The notes: generated by a model from the letters alone, not told the origin. A stretch of 64,000 nt of DNA from Telmatactis stephensoni (GCA_029948255.1 JALIZF010001516.1:62001-126000); one strand, 5' to 3'. Counted from the first letter of the stretch, positions 44,975 through 57,803 are shown. Numbers and translations: made by a program.

Positions 44975-46165
44975 CAAAGATAAAACTAAACTTCTCATTT
45001 TGTCCTCGAAATTTGATCCTCATCTGTCCAATCCTATTCTGCAATTTGGCGATGAAGTAATTAAACCCTCTTCTAAAGAAAGCAACATTGGTGTCATTTT
45101 TGATTCTTCGATGTCCATGGTTCCTCACGTTAATAATATTTGTAAAACGTCTTTCTATCATCTACGTAACATTGCTCGTATTTGTAAATTTATCTCTTTG
45201 AACACAGCTGAAGCACTTGTCCATTCCTTTGTAACTTCTAGACTTGACAATTGTAATTCTCTTTTGTACGGTCTACCAAATACTCAACTGGATAAACTAC
45301 AACATGTTCTGAACTCTGCTGCTCGTCTGGTAACTCTCACAAAAAAACGTGATCACATTACTCCTGTACTAAAAGATCTTCACTGGCTCCCTGTAAAAGG
45401 ACGTATTAATTATAAGATTCTACTACTGACTTTCAAAGTTCTTCATGGTCTTGCTCCTTCATATATTACTGAATTAATATCTGTCTACAAACCTAAAAGA
45501 ACTCTCCGGTCCTCCAAAGAATTACTGCTGTCAACTCAACCTTTCAATCTCAAAACCTATGGTTATCGCTGCTTCTCTGTCTCTGCTCCTGTTTTGTGGA
45601 ACTCACTTCCATCGTCTATCCGTGGTATTGACAGTCTCTCGTCTTTCAAGAAAGAACTTAAAACTCATTTATTTAAGTTAGCTTTTGATTTATGATTGTA
45701 TTTTGTTGTTGTTGTTGTTATTGTTGTTTTGTTTACAGCGCCTAGAACAGACCTGTATAAGCGCTATATAAGAATATATTATTATTATTATTATTATTAT
45801 TATTATGATTGATAGGGAGGGAAGAGCGGAATGGAACAGTGAAATAGAAAATGATAGAAGTGAAGAAATAGAGAGAGAGCGGAGAGAACTCGAGGAGAAG
45901 AGATTAAGAGAGGAGGTAGACAGACTTTCCTCAATCGAAGAGAAAAGACGAGAAAAACAGAGAGGGAGAAACAAAAGAAGACGGTACAGAAGAAGAGTAG
46001 AGAAGCAACAAGGGGATTTACAGGACAGAATTGGACCAAAACGTAAGAACCTTTGAATGGGTATAATAATACATCTTTAAATAACAAAGTGTGAAAACAG
46101 ACAAAGTTATTAATTTTATAGGTGATCTCATGAATGATGTTACCGAATGGCCTCAGCAACAATAG

Positions 46166-48030
46166 TGAAGTTAAAAATCGTAGATTAGTAGATTATTAAT
46201 CTACGATAGGTGATCTCACTTTCGTCCTCGGAAACCAAAACCGTTACACCTTTCAGTTTATTGGCGTATTTCTAAATAGTTGGATCCTTTGATTGGCTAT
46301 AAGTATACTGCTTCCTTCAAAGCTTTTTTCGAATTTTTCGAAATTAAAAGTTCTTATAAACTTACTTGTATGTTTATAAAGACAACAATAAATGATACAA
46401 TTTATACTCCTTTCAGAGAAATGCAACATCTGCAGAGGAAGCCATCCTACGATGTCATGTCTCCGGCTAATGCCAAAACAAGTTGTAAATAATGTATATA
46501 ATATACAAAATGCAACTTTTAGATAAAAATGACAAAAAAATGGTATAAAAACGGGTATTATTATTCAGTAATGCTTTAATAGTGGTTTTAGGACTGTGCA
46601 ATGGACAATAGTGCTTTTTAAAATAAATGCATACATAAATAGATAGGTGGATTATCGAACTCTAGAGGAGGGGGCTCAATTTTTGTATGTAATGAAGTTA
46701 TGGAGTACGATAAGTGGATTAATCTTTGTGACATGCAAAACACAGTGGGCAAAGTTAAAGTGTTGTTATTTATATATGATGGAGGACAAACGTGTTACGA
46801 ACTTCAAGGACTAATTAAGAACTTATCCCTACGCGGATATATACCTGTTTCAAAAAACGTAGACGGTCTGACATCTGAATCTGAATCTAAATCTGAATCT
46901 GAATCTGCGACCGAATAAGATCGTGAGAATGACTCTTATCTTTAAATATGCGTGTAATATCATCAATTCATACTCTTATCACTTTATGATGTAATTCATT
47001 CCAAGTTCCTACCAAGAATTTCCTTTCCTTCCTCGCTCAGATATAGATTCAGATTCAGATTTCAGACCGTCTACATTTTTCGTAACAGGTGTATACGAAC
47101 GGCTGATAAAGTTATCCGCTCTACAGATTTTCAGTGCATGGATTATATCAGGAGGAAAGCGCCATTCACCCATAATACAACCCACCTCTGATTTCTTTGG
47201 TTTTTGTACTAGGAAAAAGAATCAAATGAAACCAACCTGTTGAACCGGGCCAGCAACTGGCTCAGTCCACTCACAGTAGATGTAGTACCCCATATGCACA
47301 AAAAAGCCGTCAAATCTTGTGAAATGCATCAGAACGTAAAAACGGTCAGATAAATGATGACATTTAAATGGTTGTCTCATTATCTAGACCCCTCACACCC
47401 CTCAATGTGAAATCAACATTCTTGTGTGCACTATATATGGCAGATATTATAAATTCTGTTGGAATAAAAACCAGTTGAAACTGTATCATGCATTGTCCAA
47501 ATTGTGAGATGGAATTTAGATAAAAATGTAAAAATATATCTGGATATATACGGCTTTTATAAATTTATTACGGGTAAGTAAACGGCTGCAGCGCAAGCTA
47601 AACACTGCCGGAACAAACCGGAATACTTAAATAAGCTATATTACATAAATAGATAAAGAGAAAAAAAAAGAAAAATATTAGAAAATTATCAAATAGTCAC
47701 GTATACTTTGTGCTCCTCTGTACTATTTTTCTAAAATAATTGCGGTTATAGATAAAAAGTATGCTTTTGCCATTCGGAATATTAAAAGCACTCGTGTCCT
47801 TGTACGTGTTTTGTTTTTTAAGGTACCTCTTTTCAGAAACCATAGACTTTACACATGAAAAATAAAAAGGTAAGGATTGTGTAAAGATAGATCTATTTTT
47901 TACAGTTATTAAGAGATGACAGATTGATGATTAAAATTTCGTTTTATCTATCTACTGTATCTATCATGTACAGTTTGTTTTATTTAATCACACAGAGGAG
48001 CTGAGCCACGACTATAGCTATTCTGTATTA
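46166..48030. other. 1.9 kb, no gene; inverted GAATCT-repeat pair
   Basis: A frame at 46700-46918 ends in Glu/Ser repeats from (GAATCT)n and looks fortuitous. About 46838-46912 and, inverted, 47040-47105 share CGTAGACGGTCTGACATCTG-like text and the GAATCT hexamer, so this is an imperfect inverted repeat with a 130-bp centre. Confidence 0.5.
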
Positions 48031-48900
48031 TATCAAAAGCTATAGGGGCTTCTGTGTTACTGGTAAATGGGAAAAAGCGATTAGAATACAAACATGCCAT
48101 TGACACTGTGCAAGTCAATGATTTATTTTTATTTTAACATGTTACATAAGCAGTGTCATTGTAAATGCATTGTGGACTGCTGGGCAAAGGTACCCAGGCT
48201 TCAGATATTCAAACTTTAGCTCAAAAGGAGTTAGTGCATATTTGGGAAGGAACTCAGCAGAATAGCCTTTTTTGAATATCTTATGGAAAACAGACCCCAA
48301 AAGAGACAGGGAGTTATCCCATGAATGCTCATTACACACCGCGGTGTCAAAAATCTCTATTTCTTCGTCATTGGCCACGCCTTTAATTTTGCTAGAAAAT
48401 CCAGAAAAGCAGGCAACGACGTCAAGTGGAAATATACATTTTTTCAGCACAAAGTGATATCAGATCTTGGAAGGTCCATGTCAGGAGAATCAACCCCATG
48501 AACAGCTTGACCTAATCTTTACTATATCAAAAGCTCCAGGGGCTTTTGTCTTGCTGGAAAATGAGAAACAGTGTTTTGAAAGCAAAAATGCCATTGAGAC
48601 TGAACGAGTCAATGATTTGTGTTGATTCAACATGTTACATTAGCTGAAAAGTGCCATTGTGAATACTTTGTCCAAAAGGAGTTAGTGCAGATTTGGGTTC
48701 AAACTCAGCAGAATATAATAGCCTTTTTTGAATATCAAATGGAAAACAGACCACAAAAGAATCAGGTAGTTATCCCATGAATGCTCATTGCACACCGCGG
48801 TGTCAGAAATCTCCATTTTTTTGGTCAAAGGCCACGCCCTTGGCTAGAAAATCAGAGAAGCAAGCAGCGACGTCGTGTAGAACAGATATATATATATACA
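48031..48900. repeat. Diverged direct duplication, about 450-490 bp units
   Basis: Unit 1 from 48031, unit 2 from 48524. Shared blocks: TATATCAAAAGCT, AAAAGGAGTTAGTGCA, CTCAGCAGAATA, ATAGCCTTTTTTGAATATC, TTATCCCATGAATGCTCATT and CACACCGCGGTGTCA. On the minus strand both copies encode AVCNEHSWDN and a similar VFHxIFKKGY, so they may derive from an old coding segment; unit 1 keeps a 102-codon frame (48142-48450), unit 2 does not. Confidence 0.75.
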
Positions 48901-48963
48901 TTTTTTCCACACAAACGTGATATAGTGGAAGGCCTATAGTTTAGAGTGAGGGGACGTCATAAT

Positions 48964-49290
48964 GGATGTGGTATTATGGCACACAAAACGTTCATTTCTA
49001 CGTTACCACAATGAAATTGGGAATTGAAAGTATTCATGCGATCGCAACATTGTATAGCAATAGATTATTCACAAGCACTGCTTTCAGTGTATCGAATTAT
49101 ATATCAGATTATAAAATGATGATCGAGAAGTCAAAATAGGATGTGGTATTATAACACACAAAACGTGTTCATTTTTACCAAATGGGAATGGGGAATTGAA
49201 AGTATTCATACAGGCTTCTCATGCGATCACGACATTGTATAGCAATGGATTATTCACAAGCACTGCTTTCAGTGCATCGAATAATATAAC
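48964..49290. repeat. Tandem duplication, period about 175 bp, two copies
   Basis: ATGTGGTATTAT..CACACAAAACG at 48966 and 49141. Shared ends: ATTGTATAGCAAT(A/G)GATTATTCACAAGCACTGCTTTCAGTG. Copy 2 has a small insertion (ACAGGCTTCTC). Confidence 0.85.
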
Positions 49291-50384
49291 AGACTTTCTT
49301 ATGTCCATTAGTAAATCCTGCACACGCGTATATGTACTTTGATTCCATGGTTCTTAACAGCTATCGGGTACAAGCTCATTGCACTATTTTATTGCATCAT
49401 TAGTTTAAACTGACTTTTTTAATTACAAATATTCATTTTTACAGAATTAGAGTCAATTTAGCGTGATTTTGAAATGGATATAGTAAATTGAAATTTCAAC
49501 TTCGTGTCGTGCATTTTTGGTTCAAAGTGAAATCGCATTCCTGTTCTGAGCGGTCGTGCAATCTAATTTTGTTATCGCGCGTTTGAGTTTAAACCCAATT
49601 GCACTCCACTTCATTCAATTACTATCACTCAGACAAATAAACTCGAGCTCCCGAAACTTCGTAGCATCTATTCTCTCATAATTCCATTTTCATTAAAATT
49701 CTTTATCAAAATCCTTTATTGCGACTGAGCTTATTAAAAGGATAACCATTAAATAAACAACAAGTCTGAATCATTCTCATATATAAATCAATATCATACA
49801 GCAATAATAATACTTTATTTAATTCACAGTATATTACAAAAAATATATACACAGTCCGCAGGTAGCATAACTAGTCTAGGCGGGCTGTGTTTTTAATAAA
49901 TACAAGTATAAGAAAAAGTAAGGGAGACTTAGAATAACAATGATAATAATATATAAAATATATAAAATATATATCATTATTATTATTCATTATTATCGTA
50001 TTCGATCTGAAAGCAGAAGCAGAGAAAATCATTACCATTAGTAGCCTAAACCTACCGTAAGAAGCATGCAGCCTTTCATTATAGTGCAATCACGAGGGGC
50101 TGTACTAAACAGCTAGAGCGAAACACTGAAACGAAACACTGGAACGGAACAATAGATCAAATATCACAATTACAATTTCCAGTAGGCCAAACATTAAACG
50201 GAAATAATATTGCTCTTTACAATGATTTTTAACGGGGGGCAATACTAACAAGCATCGTAAAGCACACCTCATCGCTTGCACTATAGTTTCATCAATTCGT
50301 TTTCTTATACATTGTAATACGAAGACCAACAAGAAACAAACTGAGAAGTGCATTTTTGCCGACACTGATTCAATCTAAGATATC

Positions 50385-51171
50385 TAAAGCTTTCTTTCTT
50401 TGCATGTTCTGGGATTTGCTTTTTACAAAGAAAAGAATTAATGAAAGTACATTAAGATGGTCAGAAAGATGGACAAAAAAAATTTCGTTTTTTGGTATCG
50501 ACATCAAATGAAACGCATGCAAATTTTGTGACCATCTATCTTACTAACTTCATCTACTTTCGTTCGTTTCTTTGTAAAATGCATAACGCAGTCCAACAGG
50601 TCACAAACAAGGAAAGAGAGACTTTGCCAGCACTTAGTCAATCGAAAGCTTGCTTTCTTTGCGTGATACCAAAACCTCACATTTGGTGTTCATTTTCGAT
50701 CATCTCTCTCACCAGCTTCAACTACTTTCATTCGTTTCCTTGTAAAATGCAAAACACAGCCCTACAGGTCACAAACTGGGAAAGGAAACTTTGCCGGCAA
50801 ATAGTCAATCAAAAGCTTCCTTTCTTTGCGTGATACCAAAACCGCACATTTTGTGTTCATTTTCGATCATCTCTCTCACCAGCTTCAACTACTTTCATTC
50901 GTTTCTTTGCAAAATGCAAAATACAGCCCTACAGGTCACAAACTGGGAAACTTTGCCGGCAAATAGTCAATCGAAAGCTTTCTTTCTTTGCGTGATACCA
51001 AAACCGCACATTTTGTGTTCATTTTCAATCATCTCTCTCACCAGCTTCAACTACTTTCATTCGTTTCTTTGTAAAATGCAAAATACAGCCCTACAGGTCA
51101 CAAACTGGGAAACTTTGCCGGCAAATAGTCAATCGAAAGCTTTCTTTCTTTGCGTGATACCAAAACCGTAG
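50385..51171 (+). repeat. 162-bp tandem satellite, four to five units, open in frame
   Basis: The segment TTTGCGTGATACCAAAACC recurs at about 50658, 50825, 50987 and 51149. The last units are exactly 162 bp (54 codons), so the plus strand stays open with a repeated 54-residue text (FLCVIPKPHILCSFSIISL, then LQVTNWETLPANSQS). The earliest unit is more diverged. No start-codon context, domain or splice support, so I list it as satellite DNA. A stray partial unit lies at about 52650 (ATTTTGTGTCCATTTTCGAT). Confidence 0.85.
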
Positions 51172-54100
51172 GAGAAAAGTAAACCCTAACCCTAAAATCA
51201 CAACACATGGAAAAGACTTTGCTTGTGCATATTAGCACATTAACCAACAATCATGATGCAGTAAACAACAACATTTGGTAACGAGGTAGAAAAGTCAACA
51301 GTACTATTAGATATTGAAGCTGCTGTATCTCGGAACGTTTAGATATTTCCTGATGACAATGTATAGACGATTTGTAGATCTGATGCCAATGTACCTTATG
51401 TGGGTAAGACAATTAAGATTAATATTAAATCGCATTAGAGAAGGCCAATGAAACTTGCGTAGTTTTCAATGTTCAACCTTAATTTTCACCCAGAAAACCT
51501 CGTTTAATGGCATATGTTTATAAAACAGAAATGAAGGTCTTACTTCAAAGATTTTACATGCAAGAGGATATTATTGCGTAATAAATGTTGCTATGGCGAC
51601 AGAACGAAAACCATGAAGAAACACCGCAAAACCGGATCTTTTAGGTATATGTTATAGAGCTCAGTAAGATCTTCAAAACGATACCTTTTTTGATGTCACG
51701 TGGATTTTTTTGCCATGGCAACAAAAAAAAATGCAAAAAACCAACAATAAATCATAAAAATCTGGATTTTTAATAATGACTCTAAAACTCACACATCTTA
51801 TTGATAAAGGTAAAGACTACCTTTCATAGAGAAATCTGTTGTATACATTGAATAGCCACCTTAAAATTAGAGTTGAAAATTTAGACGAAAGATCAAATAG
51901 GGTTACAATTATCTTTGTAAATAAAATCCAGAGACCTAGACTAGTATTGGTTTATTACAGATAATAACGAGAGCTTTACAACGATGTGTCTTACGTTGTC
52001 ATCTTATCATTGGTTCGGCCTCAGATAGAGGTTAAAGTTAGGTCCTTTTGTCAGGAAGTCAGGTTTAGGCCCAATACTAACTCAAAAACTACTCATTTGA
52101 TCTAAATGAACTAAACTTGTTTAAAAGCCTTTGTCGTAGGGCACAACATATCAAAAAATCTTTGAGAACAAACAAGTATTTCAGGTAGAAAAAAGGCCGC
52201 TGACATAAGGACCTATCCTTCAAAATATAACTTTTGCGCATGCGTATTGATTGCAATCAAAATACTTGGAAAAGAGACGCCTTACTTTAATATATATGTT
52301 CACCAAGTTTCATTGCCAGATTGCCGTAGCTTAATGGCAACATGTTTAAAAAGTTAACCCTAGTTGGACAAAACCTTTATCACGACCAAAAATTCGATCA
52401 GGCTAGCGGTTACTTAATTGGATGTACACTTTGAACAGGACCTCATGTTCTAACTTTCGTAGATAAGGTAAAAGTGCATTTTGGTCTCTTCCTGAGGTTA
52501 AGAAAAAAATGTTATACAAATAGGCACCTGTATGCCAATCTTAATGTAATTTTAATCAAAGCTGATATTAATTTCAGTTTAAATGAGTTAGATTGTTCTC
52601 AGTTTTGAAACCTTGGACGTTTGTTTTAGGGATTAAAAAGAACATTACATTTTGTGTCCATTTTCGATCATCTCGCATGCTTGTTGAATTGAGGGGTTGA
52701 GGAGGAATAGGAACTTCTTACCCTTTTCCCGACCGCTGGCCGGCCGGCTCCAGTTTTTATATATGGAGAAAGATGTGATGAATCGAGATGGTAGTATGTT
52801 TAGACATACTCGATGCTCGCGGGTAAAACTCGAAAGGGGTGAAAAAAGAAAAAAGTTTGAAAACTGATTCTGATCACTTTCAATTGGAAAAATGCGATAA
52901 TCCCCTGATATGCAACTAACACTAAAGCTTTATTTTGCTGATTTCCATGAAGAGCATCCAAGATTTACTGCAATTTTCACAAATGTGCGAACTCCATAGT
53001 TCAAACGCCAAACAATATATAACGTAAAGGGGTCAGAGGGGGGAGGGGGGCAACTCTTACCAAAGATCGACAAAAAAACTTCATGTAAGGTAGTGAGATA
53101 AGATGGCGATCAAACTTCAGTAGATCAACGAAAACCCCTGAATCGCCTGGGCACACTGCCAGCACACAGGGGGCAACGGAGCCGGGATATTTTGAACGCG
53201 TAGTGAAGGAAGCGATATACATCAAAGCTTTTCAACCTATTCTCAACCAAGATGGGGGTCGCCACAAATTCGTACTCACGTACGTAATAAGTTCCCCAGG
53301 GAGTTCCAGTCTGACTAATCTACATTATTGCTGATGAAGACCTAAGTTACTGGTCGAACATTTCAAGGTAACAACATTTGTGTTGTGAACTAAAGTTTAA
53401 TCTCTTTCAAATTTTACTACACCAACAAAGATGAATATTTACAAACGTACAGAAAATATACATTCATTTTTCATAATTAAACAGGAAATAAAATAATGAA
53501 ATTATTGGGGGGGGGTTCCCCTGTGCCCCTCCCCCTGCTACGGCTCTGTAAGCCACCTGTTTTCCACATTAGAGCGAAAAAAAAAATTAAAATCATAGTG
53601 GTGTCAAGGGGTTCACTTTAAATGTAATATCGGGGAGAGTGTGGCATATCCTCTATAGAAACGGCAATCGATCCCCGTCATACAATGTGTAATAAATAAT
53701 ACTAGGCAACTTAAAGACAACCATTCCACTCAGAAAATAGATGATTTGGTATTATGGATACATCCGTTTGTAACTTTGGTCGATCCCACGCTAATACCTT
53801 TAATTTTGCCGTATCAAATATCAGCTTTTAGGACAGAACTTGTTACTTTCTAGTTATTTTTACTTATTTTTATCATTAAAACTTCGTTTCAGAATTTTGA
53901 AATGTTGCGGGACTGACTGCTCAATAATCCGGCATTGTCTGTTGTGTTAGATCATAAAGCTAACATATCTTATTTACAGATATATTTCTGCAAAAAAATA
54001 ACTAAATGAAGCATCAGTCAAAACTGAAATAACTTGAAGGCTAATTATCAAAAAATACCAAAAAATACCAAAAAATACCAATAATATTAAGTAGGAAAAA

Positions 54101-55210
54101 AGTGCAAATACATATATAACATATGTACAGGAATACAGTAAAATTTAATAATGGAAACTTTATTAATATCTTTTTGCCTAACTACAATTGCAAATCTCGC
54201 TACATGTATAGGTAATTTACAATTGCCTACTTGAATCGTATACAAATAATTGATGTCAACTTAGGAATTAACCACTTTTCAATTTTGACCTATTTTCATC
54301 CAAGTACCCCTTTAATGAGGGTAAAGACATTAATCACCGGTTACCCGGTAGTTTACATAATGGACCTCCAAAAGAAAATTTACTGAATTCCATTTGATCA
54401 GAGTTCGTACAAGTGAAGTAAATTCAAATTCAAGGACTTTTCAAGTACATTCAAGGTCATGATTACAAAATTCAATGACTTAGTTGGAAAGGCTTGAGTG
54501 TGCACTCACAACTTTATTTATCCATTTCAATCTGCACGTGCACGACTCATAAATAATCATGTGACAATAGGCCACAGTTTATTAGCTTTGGGTTATAAAA
54601 CAAAATTCAAGTATTTTCCAGGCCTTGAATTTTAAAATTTGAATTCAAGCACTTTCAAGGACTTTCAAAGCTTGCTGTACGAACCCTCTTCAAGGAGGCT
54701 GGAAAGGGTTTCAATAATTGAGTACACACTGATAAAAAACGTCTAAGAACTACATATCGCCAAATAGGTTATATTGATGTGACATATCATATTAAAGCCA
54801 CAGAACCATTTTGTGAGAAATAATAATGAGTTTGATGAGTTTTTATTGTTCTCTAAAAAGCTTTTAGGTACAATTAGCGCGCGCACTGAGCGCGCACTTA
54901 AGAACTATTTCTAGCCTCCTTAATGTACAAAAATTTAAAAAAATTAATGAAGATGATAAGTTATTGATAGTGCAAGCACGTTTAGTTTAGCAAGCAGATA
55001 AAAAACACCATCTTGACTTGATTGCTGAGCTGTCATGGCCAATTCCCTACAAAACAATAAAATAATATAAATTATGAGTACAAACTAAACAATAGATCAC
55101 TAATAATAATACATATATATAACATACATGGAAATCAAAATATAATTTTATAAACAATATTTTATAACATTACCAAGTCATTATAGCAGATAATATCTAT
55201 CTATTATTAC
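51172..55210. other. 4 kb, no gene seen
   Basis: No splice-flanked frame or domain was found. Notable only: a C/G-rich patch at 53507-53550 (nine-G run, then CCCCTGTGCCCCTCCCCCTG), three CCAAAAAATA units near 54055, and ATTCAAG/TTCAAG-rich text at 54420-54680. Confidence 0.4.
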
Positions 55211-55530
55211 AAACATCATATCTAGAACCAGTAGACCTCAAACATACAAGAAATACTAAAATTATTGCAATTAAGTGAGGTTTTGTAGTCATCGGCAACA
55301 AACCCTTTTTTGACCTCACAGGTGCTGGGTGTGGCCAATGTCGACACAAACATCATATCTAGAACCAGTAGACCTCAAACATACAGGAAATACTAAAATT
55401 ATTGCAATTGAGTGAGGTTTTGTAGTCATCGGCAACAAACCCTTTTTTGACCTCACAGGTGCTGGGTGTGGCCAATGTCAACACAAACATCATATCTAGA
55501 ACCAGTAGACCTCAAACAGTTTCAGGAAAT
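55211..55530. repeat. 137-bp tandem repeat, 2.3 copies
   Basis: Starts AAACATCATATCTAGAACC at 55211, 55348 and 55485. Copies 1 and 2 differ at only a few bases. The internal block CCCTTTTTTGACCTCACAGG recurs alone at about 56555-56580. Confidence 0.95.
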
Positions 55531-55699
55531 ACCAATTTTATTTCTGCAACATTATGCTTTCCCCACATCTGAATTTTGAGATGTTTTTCGATGGTACCTT
55601 TTCAATTTGGAGATATTGATAATGGAGAACATTATTTTGTCAGAAAAAATGCATGTTATTGTGTTTCTACAAATATTTCTTTAACCCTTTCACTCCCAA

Positions 55700-55760
55700 G
55701 AGTGCCTTTTGGCACTCTAGCTTTACTGTCACAAATTCCCAAGAGTGCCAAAAGGCACTC
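55700..55760. repeat. Twin hairpins GAGTGCC-TTTT-GGCACTC and GAGTGCC-AAAA-GGCACTC
   Basis: Two perfect 18-nt palindromic hairpins at 55700-55717 and 55743-55760, identical in stem and complementary in loop, each preceded by TCCCAA. The pair is itself an inverted repeat. Confidence 0.85.
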
Positions 55761-57803
55761 TGACACCTACCCTTGTTTTTAGCCAATCAAATCTCAAAAA
55801 AACTGTAACCCTAAAATTTATGTGAATATGCACACAACCCCATGGGTATTTGGGGCAGTAACACTATAGGGATGCTGGGAGTGAGAAAGTTTTCAGCCAA
55901 TTAGCAATTCTCAGCAGACTGAGTAAACGACTAGTTCTGGAGAAACAGAATTTTTTGAGTTTTGGTCTCCACTGCTCATGCCTTGTTTTCAATATTGATG
56001 TCCAGGAATGTGATCATGCTTTTGAAATCAAGGTAATTTCATTCATTTTACAGAAAAGAAAAAATTTCAAGTTGGAAAGCAACACAGGTGTATTTCAAAC
56101 TGGAAATGAGAGAAGATGGCAGTTTACTAATGGGCTATGGCTGCTATGGTAAGTTGCTAATATCCCAGCTGTTACGACATTTATCAAGGAATTCTAGCAG
56201 CAATTAAAAACAGTGTAGCATCAAAAGTGATCAACTCGAAATGTCTGCAAATACTTTTCAAATGGGCTTACAAACTCACTTGTAGTTTGTTTACTTCAAA
56301 GAATTTTTTTGTCACATGTTCAATATTGGCTGCCCATTTGAAGAGTTCCCCAAATAAACTAGTTTCTCTTAAATTTCAACCCAATATAGTTATTTGCATA
56401 AGGAAATCATGAATTCCGTAAATAAGAAATATGTAGATGTGATTATCGATAATGTTATGGCAATTTTCTTGTTTTAACCAATCCAATGACCAGTTCAAAC
56501 AATGCTACAATTATCACCTTGCATTCCCTGTTTACACTTTTTAGATGAACCATAAACCCCTTTTTTGACCTCACAGGTGCCAATGTGACCAATGGCAATG
56601 TTTTTAGAAGTCCTAATCTAATAGACACATTTTACTGAACATATAATTACCTTAGGATAAAGAATAAGATGCTGCATCTTGGGTATTATCCAACAGTTAG
56701 GATACAATATCTGAATTGGTCATGGTGATCTTATTTGTAGGGTTAATGCACTGCTTGCTTGGACTAAACGTGATAGGAGCAAATAGCACTGATCATCTGC
56801 AGGCGATGTTTATCATCAATAATAACACACATAACACCACATCTGAGAAGGTTGTAAAAAAGAGTACAGTCATTATTAACTCTTTCACTCCTGCATCAGT
56901 GAAGATTGATGCATAAGTGTTATAGGGTATAATCCGGGGTATAATAAATAACAGAATACAAGTACACAGTAAAATAGAAAATCTAGGTAGACTATTTCAC
57001 AAGAGAATGTGACGGAATTAAGTGAAATTGAAGTGAAACCATGCAAAGAGATGTACAACAAATTTTAAACAGAAGGTAGGAGATATAGATAAAGTGAAGT
57101 TTCATTTTTATTGATTTTCTACACATTTTAGGACTACTTGAATATATTTGTCATATTTTAAGATGTCTGGGCCTAATTTATAAAGCTGCAAAAATAAAGC
57201 GAAACATAATTTTAAACAGAAAAATACTAAAACAAAAAACAAAACAAGAGTTTGATGTAGTAGATGGAAGGTTGTTTTATTACAAACACTAAGATGTTGC
57301 AGAAATAAACTAAGGCAGAAATAAACTAACCTCGAGACTCAGATAACTGACCGTTGATTCACAAATAACACAAATTTATAACTGTCAGACTTCGTACGTG
57401 CCTCCATCCTCCTAGGCTTTGTATCTTTAATAAAGGGAAGGCAAAGTTATCATTTTCATAGTTATCCATTTTTCTACAGATTTTATCCTCTGGGTAGCAC
57501 ACTCTACCCTTTGCAAAGCCCACAGCTCGACTTTTCTGGACTAGTACTGACCGTCATCTTGATTTGCAAAAAGTCATCGACCACTCTCCCCTAGTATGGA
57601 GAGTGTTTAGCCAGGACAGCCTCACCACGTAATACCATTGGTGGATGTAAGCCTCTTCTTGATTGGTTAAGAACAAAGAAGACAGATCTACCACGAAGGA
57701 CGGCCTTGCCACGGTACAAACACCTAGCGAATAATGCCAAAGTTCACGCTGTTAACTTCACAGAGGAACGCCTGGGTACTAGGCTGTAGTAACCCCTGAG
57801 TAC
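55761..57803. other. 2 kb, no supported gene
   Basis: Short frames only (for example 55955-56152, 56227-56412, 56716-56916), without domains. The 57400-57800 part is less AT-rich and could be the upstream region of the frame starting 57804. Confidence 0.4.

Larger units (their letters stand above)
35598..45695 (+). pseudogene. L2/CR1-like ORF2: endonuclease and reverse transcriptase, interrupted
   Basis: Left part 35598-37925, right part from 44979 to the TGA after LKTHLFKLAFDL at 45695. Endonuclease motifs: LLNSRSINNKS, ILALTETWI, VVVYRPPSS, LLIAGDFNFH, DLLIT, LSDHFAV. RT motifs: NYRPVSNL, VLLDLSAAFDTVDH, GVPQGSVLGPLL, YADDTQLF (catalytic YADD about 37789) and ENKLKLNK at the insertion point. 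The right part carries the C-terminal region usual for L2/CR1 (LDNCNSLLYGLP, LHWLPVKGRI, APVLWNSLPSSIR). Apart from the gypsy insertion the frame is intact, about 1,015 codons. Upstream of 35598 an in-frame stop (TAG) precedes. Long frames crossing into the LTR are artefacts. Confidence 0.9.
35485..45803 (+). mobile_element. L2/CR1-like LINE, 5'-truncated, split by a Ty3/gypsy insertion
   Basis: The element has no ORF1 upstream; the 5' border is approximate. Its 3' end is typical of L2-type LINEs: TAAGCGCTATATAAGAATAT followed by (ATT)n at about 45778-45803, no poly(A). Removing the gypsy element (37926-44974) and one copy of the 4-bp duplication CAAA joins the RT frame without loss (LKLNK from the left, DKTKLL from the right). 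It sits in an Arg/Glu-rich exon. Confidence 0.88.
34883..46165 (+). pseudogene. Arg/Glu-rich coiled-coil gene, exon split by nested retroelements
   Basis: Exon A 34883-35000 ends ATGGAAACAG|GTAAGT (phase 1). Exon B starts at 35361 after TTCTCTTCAG; its first two bases complete the codon, giving REFYDENSRQRRDRQARERA and more Arg/Glu text until about 35484, where LINE sequence begins. The same kind of sequence resumes at about 45804 (MIDREGRAEWNSEIE, then ERERRELEEKRLREEVDRL) and ends at a donor at 46042 (AAAAC|GTAAGA). A final exon 46122-46165 (acceptor ATTTTATAG) completes an Arg codon and ends EWPQQQ then TAG. The charged parts would form a long alpha-helix or coiled coil. No family recognised. 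With 10.3 kb of retroelement in the exon, this allele is probably inactive. That the two halves were one exon is inferred from composition and splice phase. Confidence 0.5.

Noticed and set aside
46700..46918. 72-codon frame ending in Glu/Ser repeats
   Set aside because: The tail is the GAATCT hexamer in an inverted repeat; no other support.
53507..53550. G-rich patch as a possible G-quadruplex promoter
   Set aside because: It lacks four spaced G tracts on one strand in good form and has no gene nearby.
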